This document shows, one piece after another, positions 56,490 to 64,000 of a DNA stretch of 64,000 nt (position 1 is the stretch's first letter; the number at the start of each line of letters is the position of its first letter). The notes beneath the pieces were generated by a model. That model made no database searches. It saw only the letters and a list, made by a program, of their open reading frames with translations, and was not told the origin of the DNA. The stretch comes from Mariannaea sp. PMI_226. Lineage: Eukaryota > Ascomycota > Sordariomycetes > Hypocreales > Nectriaceae. The position numbers and the translations under genes were made by a program. Location of the stretch: NCBI GenBank assembly GCA_024336345.1, contig JANFOG010000012.1:372001-436000 (forward strand), in the 5' to 3' direction.

Positions 56490-56575
56490 CTCCGGTAGGT
56501 GAGGTAGGCACGGTACCTACCGTACTTTTCGTACCTACTGTACCTACCTCTACCTACCTACCAAGCTAGCTTACC
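56490..56575. repeat. TACC/GGTA-rich repeat cluster
   Basis: Contains GGTAGGTGAGGTAGGCAC, then GGTACCTACCGTAC, then several TACCTACC units within about 80 bp, giving local inverted repeats. Similar TACCTACCTTACC occurs at about 58733. Confidence 0.7.
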
Positions 56576-57371
56576 TCCAGCACATGGTGGCAGCAGCCCG
56601 GGAGCAATGCGGGAGGCCACGGGTACCTTGCGAGGTGAAGCAAGCGGGTCTGCTAAACAAGTACCTTCCTGGCGTAGCATAGGTGGCAAGGTACGCCCAC
56701 GCAGCGGAGCTTGTGTCAGCAACAGCGAGTACATTGTACTTTGTGCGCCGCACCGCAGACGGAATGGAAGGTAAGGCACCGCACCGCAACTCACCTCAAG
56801 GTTCCTAAGGCATGGTGGAGGCAGGTACACGTGTGGGTGCTTCCCATGTTTCTGTTATTGACCTGACTTGCTTGAGTCGGATGAGGTAAATAGCATGTAC
56901 ACTAGGTATGTACGTACAGATTACAATACTGCAGGTCCACTGGCTTGCCTGATTGTGGAAGAAACGCCTCAATTCATGGACGACGATGCACATGTAGGAA
57001 ATTGTACACCAACCACCGTCAACGCTTCGTGCTATTCCGCAAAGTAGGGCTGGCAATTCGAAGAGTCTACGCCTACATCGTGCCTTAGTCTTCGTACAGC
57101 ACAGCACAGCACAGCACTACAGAGATTACATACGTCATAGCTAGCAATCGACAGAAGAGGTTTGGATAATTAGCCCCGACGAAACCTGGATATCCATGCA
57201 CAGATATAACAAACACAACATACCATAGCTCTAGAGAACAGTACATGTGGCTAGCTTGCCGTGCTATCACCGGCGTACAAAACGTAGACACCGATTGATA
57301 TACGAGCTTCTCTTCTCCCCCCCTGGTGGTATGGATCGCAAAGAAACACGCACTGGCGGCCAACGAAACAA

Positions 57372-57386
57372 CCCCCCCCCCCCCCC
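57372..57386. repeat. C15 homopolymer
   Basis: Fifteen consecutive C residues. Long G/C homopolymers are rare and prone to sequencing or assembly error. Confidence 0.85.
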
Positions 57387-58520
57387 TCGTCAAGGGCCCC
57401 GAAAAAGTGTCAGTGCATCATCTCCAAGTGGGAAAGTCTTTCTCCTGCAGATGCACAGCCACACAGCCTTTTTCATTTCTTTTTTTTTTCCTTTCTTTTT
57501 ACGTCTCCTGTGTCAAGGTATCTCCAGACTACCGTTCGACTTCACCCATCACGAAGTGCCTTGCATCTCATCGTACACATGCGGGATTCAATTTTCCTCT
57601 CAGCCCGCTCTCCTGCGAACCCACACGTATAAAAATAGATAATAAATTGTTGACAAGTAATCTGCGAAGAAAAAAAATCAACTAGAGCAAAATTCACAAA
57701 CGAGAAAGATGCAAGGAGAGAAGACAAAAGAAACTAAAAGCATCCGGGGAAAACAAGAGTAATGAAAACAAAAAGGGCATTTGATCAGACATTCACTCCT
57801 CTGGTTGCAGTCCCTCTCCCCACTAAGATGTGGTATTGTTGGTAGACTTGGCCATGGAACACAAAAGACGGTATAAGAAAACATTACACCTGATACGTAG
57901 CCAATTTATTGCATCTAAGCTCTCTGCATGTTTCTCGTTTCGTTTCACACTTGGCTCGACTCACCAGAAAGGGGTCAACACACAGTTTTCGTTCTGCCTG
58001 TCTCGGACAGAAAGGCAACCCTTCCCTCGTAGTCATCTCAATGCGAACAACACCCAAAAGACGGAACCAGAAAGAATCCTCCATCCAAGTCTCCCCCCCC
58101 ACCACCACCTTACATGCCCTTGTCCCTCCCAATCATCCCAAAACGCAGCTAGGGCCTGGTTGGATGAGATAAAATGCCAACATATGCATGGACTGCATGA
58201 AGACTTGCAGGTTGCAGGGGAAGGGCAACTTCTCAGCGCATTGGTGTAACTCGCTGTGCCTTATAATAAAGAGAGCGGGGTGGGAAGAAAAAAGAACACA
58301 TACTTACATTATACATACCCGTAGCCGCGCAGCGTTGGACAAACGAATGGCTGCAATCGCTCCGTTGTAGATGCACGCGCAACGCTAGGATGTGCGTGCG
58401 TACATGGTGCTGGAGTGGCAGCCACTTCCGAGCGCCTAGCGGCATATGCCATGGCGAGGCGCATAGTGCAGTACTGTGCAGTTGGCTATTACATATTACA
58501 TAGGAAATCTATAACAGCAC

Positions 58521-58542
58521 GTCAGTCAGTCAGTCAGTCAGT
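58521..58542. repeat. (CAGT)n tetranucleotide repeat
   Basis: Five tandem GTCA/CAGT units in intergenic DNA. Confidence 0.85.
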
Positions 58543-61057
58543 TCTAGGCACTTAATTATGGGGTCTGCCTGTTTATTGCTTCGTGTTGCTCAAGTTGCTT
58601 TGCAAGGACTGACTGTCAGCTCCTGAGGCTGGGTTGGATACGGACAGAGTGAGTAGTACTACGAAACTATACCAAGGACGTGTAGGTATACAGTAATTAA
58701 AAATATCCTTTGTCTCCCTTGTAAATAGCTAACTACCTACCTTACCTTGGAAACCAGCATGTACCCAATTCTCCGATTCTATAACTATCCACACTTGGTC
58801 TCTGGCATCTACTACGCAGGTAGGGAGTAATAAGTGAAAGCAGCCAACTGACAAGGTGCCTAGTAACGTGACAACAGACTGAAACAGATCAACTTCTAAC
58901 CCCCGTTCAGCGATGATCGAATCAATAGCTCAATAGGTACGCGTATTAGCAACCCTAGCTCATACAGAAGTACCCCCAGCTGACTGCTATCTGTGTTTGA
59001 CGAGTCGAAGTAAGCAAGGGACACGATGATGACAGTGTGTTGCTGTTATTAGATTGAGCAAACAGTCAACAACCTCGAGAGCGGACATGACCTATCACGA
59101 CAAGCCCGCCAAAGTGCTTTTTATTGCCTTTGCACGTATTCCGCAAGGTGCAGCATAGGCAATTATGCAGTCGATAACGCAGACTGCCCTACTTTGATTA
59201 TCCTTTACCATTCCCCATAGTGTTTCCACTTGAACCTCACCATGCCCAATTCATCACCGTCATCACCTTCACATAGATAATCAACATATCACAAAAAAAG
59301 CAAACCAGCCCAAAGCCAACAAAAAACGAAACAATCCACAGCTCTTCTTCCCTTTTTCCTCTGTTCCAATATCTCGTATTCGCCCCCCTCCCCGCATCGT
59401 TTCCCAACCTCCCCCTCTCCGAATTTCTTCAACCTGCCTCTCCCCCCCGGTCGTCTGTGTTTCAGGTTCCCGTTCGCTGGCGTGCCCTCTCTTTTAGCCT
59501 CACCAGCAAACTTACACAGCCCACCGTTTGGTAGTTCCGGTCCAGAGCTGCACGGCGCGCGCTCCCTTGACAAGGGTCGTAGGAGAAGGTCCTAAAAACA
59601 AAAAAAAGGATGTTTCAAAGAATGCACAACATCTTGGGCCTTGGCCATCTTCAACCGCTACCGCTTTGAGCTGAGCTGTTGCCGTGGGTGCTTGCTTCAG
59701 GACGAGGTGGGAATACATCAAGTTAGATGCCATGGCCCCTGCACCTTCCAGGGCTAGGAATGAGCTTTTCGTCCTCTGGGTCGTAAGTACTCGTACGTAG
59801 TTATCAGTCTGTGCAGATTATATTGGTTTTCGTTTTGCTTTTGGAAACAAACATACTGTAACTAGATTTAGATACAAAGTCCCATCAAGGGAAGCTTCCC
59901 CTTGTCACCTTTCGCCCTTGCAGGAGAACCGACCTGTCAATTTTCCTCTCCAAGCCCGATTCTCACTCCTGTTTACAGGTCCTCTCCCCTTCCTCACACC
60001 CCTAGTCCTCGCTCACGTGGGACGTGACTTGGCACGCCTCGCCGCAAACCTGTGAGAAATGGACACAACTTTTTGTTCCCTCCATCTATTCCCTTTCCAT
60101 CTCTTTCTATCGGGGCTACTAACCCCTTTATCTCCAAAGTTTCAGGCGTTGTGTTCTTCAGCACACCTGAAAACTGGCCTGAGTTTCTTGCTCGCTTACT
60201 TCGTATTCTGTTGGTGGTGTAGCTGATATGCAAGTCCACCCACTCTATGGCTAAGACGGTCAATCGTCTGTGTGAATACTATTTCAACACCGACACCTAC
60301 ACTACCAGAATATCTAACAGGAACTAGAGCTCATTGTGATGAGAGGACTGGAAGGATCCGGCTCATGTTTGGTTTCCATGGCTTGTCTAACTTGGGTTGG
60401 CATAACATGTTATCTTAAATTGTTAAGACTAATCAAAATCATGTATCCATCACCTTACACAACTAGCCAAACTCCAAATGCAGCTCGTCAACGTAAATCA
60501 GAGAGGGAATAGATAATAGGCAACACAAGTTTTGTCTTCAAGAGATTTTTATTCACAGAGACTATTACTCCTTTGGGAGCACTATGTACACCTGATGCTT
60601 CCATGCCAGGTAATCTATACAACATATAACTCCTCAACCCCCCTCCTTGGAGTTGCAAGAGCGCTGCTCATGTTTCTCGTTTCTGGTCCCCTCACCTGCA
60701 AGGAAAAAAAAAAGGAACCACCATGTAGGCCAACTTGCACCACACAATTACGGCCTCCTGCCCCCAACTCCGCAAAGTAGCCTCATTGCAAGCTTGCTCA
60801 TATAAAAGCAAGTGCAAAAGGAGAAAGAAAAGAAAAATTAGCGAGGCTACCTGAGAGCATCCCTCACCAGCAGGTAGAACGAAGGGAAGAGTCGTGTAAC
60901 ATCCTAGTCCTTCATAGGATGACGGTCTATTCAGTTGCGCCAAAAACGATTCCCACTCCAATTTGTCTTCGAGTCACAATGGTTGTGTCGAAAAAAAGTT
61001 TGTTTCAAAACGCCATTAATTAAAAAACCAGTTCATTCACCCCAGTACAATTGTCCA

Positions 61058-63058
61058 TTATCGTAGCGCGATCTTGGCGTCGTGGACACCGTGTCGGATA
61101 ACATCGTCCAGAGCCCATCGTGGAGGCTTAGGGGCAATGCCATTCTCCTTCCTCCACTGTTTCTCATCCTCAGAAGCGATGCCCTCAGGGAGATGCTCTT
61201 GTCCACCAGCAACACCAGTCGAGTACTTGATCTGCAGGATGTCACCAACCTCGTCGCAGGCAGCCAGAAGACGGTCCAGATCTTCCTTGTTGTGAGCGGC
61301 AGACACGCAGAATCGCGCTCGAGAGCTGATCAGAGGAGTGGCAGGGTAGCCAACCACGACAACAGAGATCTTGCGCTTGAGCATTTCGTGGCTGAAAGCA
61401 GGCAGCTTAGCAGGATGATAAAGCATGACAGGGATGATGGGCGAATCATCGTGACCATAGACGATGAGACCAAGTCGCTTGAGTCCAAGACGGAGATAAC
61501 GAGAGTTGAAAGCGATGCGCTGGAGACGCTCCTCGCCCTGGCCGGGGCAAAGCTCGCCAGTGATAAGTTTCAGCGAGGCCAGAATTTGCATCAGGACGCA
61601 TGGGGCAGGAGATTCGCCAAACTGGGTGCAGGCGTTGGTGCTCTTCAGCTTGTCAATGATGTGCTTGTCAGCTGCAATGTAACCACCGTTGGCGCCGAAG
61701 GATTTGGTCAGGGTTCCCATGAGAATATCCACCTCGGACGGATCGATACCGAAATAATCACACACACCACGACCACGGGGACCCAGGGCACCAATGGAAT
61801 GAGCCTCGTCAACGAAAACGTAAAACTTGTACTTTTGCTTGAGCGCAAGAATTCCTGGGAGATCACACATGGTACCTTCCATGGAGTAGAGACCCTCGAC
61901 AACGACAAGAATCTTCTTCCATGGACGATGAGTACGGGGCTGACCTTGGGAGATAGCCTCACGGAGAACGCGTTCAAGATCAAACATGTCGTTGTGCTTG
62001 AAAGACTGAATGACAGCACCGGAGAGACGAGCACCAATACGGATGGAAGCGTGGTTGAGCTCATCTGAGATGATCAGACAACCCTTGCTGACGAGTGCGG
62101 GGAACGAACTGGCATTGGTGACGTAACCCATTGAGAAAACCATTGATGCAGGCTTGCCGACGAACTCAGCCACCTCACGCTCAACCTCCTGGGCCAGATC
62201 AGAGGTACCCGAAGCACCACGAGGGCTGCAGAAGCTGACACCGTATTGTTTGACGCACTCTTCAACAGCGTCGGCGCAAGGTCCATCGGATTGAGCAAAT
62301 CCAAGGTAGTTGTAGGAACTCATGTTGAGGGTCTCGGTGAAGGTGCCAGTGTACTGGTAGGTGCGGTTGAAGTCATCAGACTTGCGATCCATGAGAGTGA
62401 TGAAACGTCCGGGAACCCCAGTGGTAGGACGGGCGAAGCAATCATCTAGTCGCATTTTGAGACGGCGGACATAAAAGTTGTCAAAGTCATCGTTGAGGGC
62501 AGCATAGCCATTTGAGGCCTTGAGAGCGCGATAGTGCTTAGGGTTGCCGAAACGCTTGCCAAAGAAATCACGGAAATGACCAAGCAGAATAAGAATTAGG
62601 TAACTGATGTAGGTCGTGAGGATGAAATAGTAGGGCGGTTCGTCCTCTACGGGGGCTTCAAGAGGTTCTCCATGAGACATGCTGGTATATCGGTGGCTCG
62701 GGTGAACAAGAGGGCCGAATTGAGCATCAGCTCGTCTTTGTCGCTCAACCTCCTCAGGGGATTGGGGTTGGAAGAGAGTGGTGGTAGCGCCGTCATGACT
62801 ATTCAGATCGCCTGGGCTAGCGGTAGATAGGGAAATGGTGGGAAGGGCGGATGGTGAGGACGAGAGGGCAGTCCCATTGGCTTGATGTTGTTGCATGGCG
62901 AGAAGAGCCTGTTGGGCGCCAGTCTCCTTGGACTTGGGGCTGGATGAGAAGAGTTGGGAGAGACGGTTTCCCTTTGATGACGAAGGGCGTCTCTCGCCAG
63001 GCTTGACGGGTTGAGACATGGAGGAAGAGGACGCGAAAGGGTTCAATCGACGGGGCAT
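61058..63058 (-). CDS. LCB2: Serine palmitoyltransferase subunit 2 (LCB2)
   Basis: Intronless, minus strand, 666 residues. The first about 130 residues are a Ser-rich, disordered N-terminus (MPRRLNPFASSSSMSQ). A membrane helix at about 144-163 (YYFILTTYISYLILILLGHF) anchors it in the ER. The alpha-oxoamine synthase catalytic domain follows (about 240-600): TETLNMSSYNYLGFA, SPRGASGTSDLAQEVE, DELNHASIRIG, VFVDEAHSIGALGPRG and the PLP-lysine motif GTLTKSFGANGGYI with Lys at about residue 452. It condenses serine and palmitoyl-CoA to 3-ketodihydrosphingosine, the first step of sphingolipid synthesis, as a complex with Lcb1. Lcb2, not Lcb1, carries the PLP-binding Lys, so the subunit assignment is firm. 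Length is longer than yeast Lcb2 because of the N-terminal extension. Confidence 0.96.
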   Translation of the reverse strand: MPRRLNPFASSSSMSQPVKPGERRPSSSKGNRLSQLFSSSPKSKETGAQQALLAMQQHQANGTALSSSPSALPTISLSTASPGDLNSHDGATTTLFQPQSPEEVERQRRADAQFGPLVHPSHRYTSMSHGEPLEAPVEDEPPYYFILTTYISYLILILLGHFRDFFGKRFGNPKHYRALKASNGYAALNDDFDNFYVRRLKMRLDDCFARPTTGVPGRFITLMDRKSDDFNRTYQYTGTFTETLNMSSYNYLGFAQSDGPCADAVEECVKQYGVSFCSPRGASGTSDLAQEVEREVAEFVGKPASMVFSMGYVTNASSFPALVSKGCLIISDELNHASIRIGARLSGAVIQSFKHNDMFDLERVLREAISQGQPRTHRPWKKILVVVEGLYSMEGTMCDLPGILALKQKYKFYVFVDEAHSIGALGPRGRGVCDYFGIDPSEVDILMGTLTKSFGANGGYIAADKHIIDKLKSTNACTQFGESPAPCVLMQILASLKLITGELCPGQGEERLQRIAFNSRYLRLGLKRLGLIVYGHDDSPIIPVMLYHPAKLPAFSHEMLKRKISVVVVGYPATPLISSRARFCVSAAHNKEDLDRLLAACDEVGDILQIKYSTGVAGGQEHLPEGIASEDEKQWRKENGIAPKPPRWALDDVIRHGVHDAKIALR

Positions 63059-64000
63059 TATCTCCGAGAAAGATTAAGATTGAAAAGCCGAATATTATTT
63101 TGCGAGACTCGAGGGATGGAAACAACCAGCGGGACTTAACGAGGACTCGAAAGTGGCTGAATGTAAAGAAAGAAAAGTTGGGCCGTGAAGAGCAAAGAGT
63201 GATGCTCAGATTAGGATTTTGCTGAAATCTAAGGGGTAGACCAGAGATTGAAGGTCAGCGAGTTACTCTGTTGCTAGTGGACAAGCTTGCACGAGCATGA
63301 ACGTCGACACATCATCCGATGAGGTAAATGCTGATGGATGAGTATGTGCGGAAAAAAAGGAGGTAGACGGTGGAGTGGACAAGTGAAGAGAAGGGCAAGA
63401 CAAGGCAGAATTAGTGCAATGTGAAGCTCGTTCAACTCCAAGAGTGACGGAAAAGGAAAAGAAAACAAAAGGAGGAGAGGGAAGAGGAGAAGAATCGACA
63501 GGAACTAAAAAGTTGATGACGACTGATGCAGGATGAGGTTTGGATGATGAAGGAGGTGAGTTTTGGGTTCTGGCGGCGTTCGAGGTCACGCACAGGAGGC
63601 GCAGGAGGTGGCGTCCACGTCGAGCAGCAGGTCTGTGTAGGTACTTTGCTGGTGGTCGAGGTGCTGTGTGTCCATGGCAGCCCAGGCCTCCACCTGTGCT
63701 ACAGGGGGGGAAGGGTAGGGGGGGAGGAGGATCACCCACTTCAAAATTGCCTGTGGGAACCTTGCGAAACAAGCGGGCCAGATGGGAAATGGGCGCCCCA
63801 AATCCGCCCACACAAAACGAGCCAGCGTCCACTTGTCGCTCTTCTCTTTCTTGGTGACGGGGGGGAGAAAGTTCAAAGTTGGGCAGAGAGACACACACAG
63901 CTGGCAGTGGTATGATGAATTGATGCATCGGGGAGGGGATTTTAATGGCGGCCTGAAGGAAGAGGAAGAAGGTGGGAAATAAGAGTTTGTGAATTGCACA
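63059..64000. promoter_or_regulatory. LCB2 upstream region
   Basis: Promoter and leader of LCB2 on the minus strand, pyrimidine-rich on the sense strand. Overlapping frames on both strands (63263-63928, 63526-63915) are low-complexity and show no family resemblance. Confidence 0.5.

Larger units (their letters stand above)
55604..61057. other. Long intergenic region, no gene supported
   Basis: About 5.4 kb with no convincing ORF, tRNA or snRNA. The left part contains the Ste50 promoter. A dense GGTACCTACC/TACCTACC cluster lies at 56490-56570, a C15 tract at 57372-57386, CACAG repeats near 57099 and a (CAGT)n run at 58521-58542. The right end contains the LCB2 3' UTR. Confidence 0.5.

Noticed and set aside
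57830..58249. 139-codon plus-strand ORF
   Set aside because: Composition is unstructured and there is no start context or similarity in a region full of repeats.
61082..62068. 328-codon plus-strand ORF antisense to LCB2
   Set aside because: It is a shadow of a strongly conserved coding strand; no domain is visible.
63263..63928. 221-codon minus-strand ORF upstream of LCB2
   Set aside because: It is Ser/Pro/Phe-rich from pyrimidine-rich leader DNA, with competing frames on both strands and no domain.

Overview
The window is nuclear DNA of a filamentous ascomycete (Pezizomycotina; the gene set and intergenic style suggest a Sordariomycete, probably Hypocreales, but that is inference). The reasons are short introns of about 55-175 nt with GTRAGT-type donors and CTAAC-like branch sites, monocistronic genes on both strands, pyrimidine-rich leaders, TATA boxes on small genes, and fungal families such as Nha1, Ste50, DUF3433 and S10 carboxypeptidase. 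There are no operons, CRISPR arrays, rRNA genes or convincing tRNA genes.

Layout. 0-12 kb: the 3' part of a VPS62-like gene, a small TATA-driven hydrophilic protein, a GNAT acetyltransferase, a 1,254-residue Gln/His-rich WW-domain protein, and a SnoaL-like (NTF2-fold) protein. 12-16.5 kb: a four-exon DUF3433 polytopic membrane protein on the minus strand. 16.5-26 kb: sparse, with one GPI-anchored-type surface protein behind a long CT-rich leader. 26-36 kb: gene-dense, with the plasma-membrane Na+/H+ antiporter Nha1, a coiled-coil membrane protein convergent with a polytopic membrane protein, a GPI12/PIG-L deacetylase, and a secreted serine carboxypeptidase. 36-49 kb: mostly intergenic, holding a MITE-like element with terminal inverted repeats, a 60-residue Cys-rich microprotein, a 487-residue coiled-coil protein, a small single-pass membrane protein and a stretch that looks like decayed coding sequence. 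48.7-55.6 kb: a flavin monooxygenase, a trypsin-fold protease without a signal peptide, and the MAPK adaptor Ste50. 55.6-61 kb: about 5.4 kb without a supported gene. 61-63 kb: LCB2, the catalytic subunit of serine palmitoyltransferase.

Most recognised genes are housekeeping or membrane/cell-surface functions (ion homeostasis, sphingolipid and GPI-anchor synthesis, MAPK signalling). There is no obvious metabolite cluster. For every spliced gene the exon junctions were worked out by hand; all reading frames close exactly, which is strong internal support. The most novel items are the CxxC/WW/poly-Q protein, the Cys-rich microprotein, the TA-flanked inverted-repeat element and the GHSG-type intracellular protease. 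I did not find a clear new multi-gene system.
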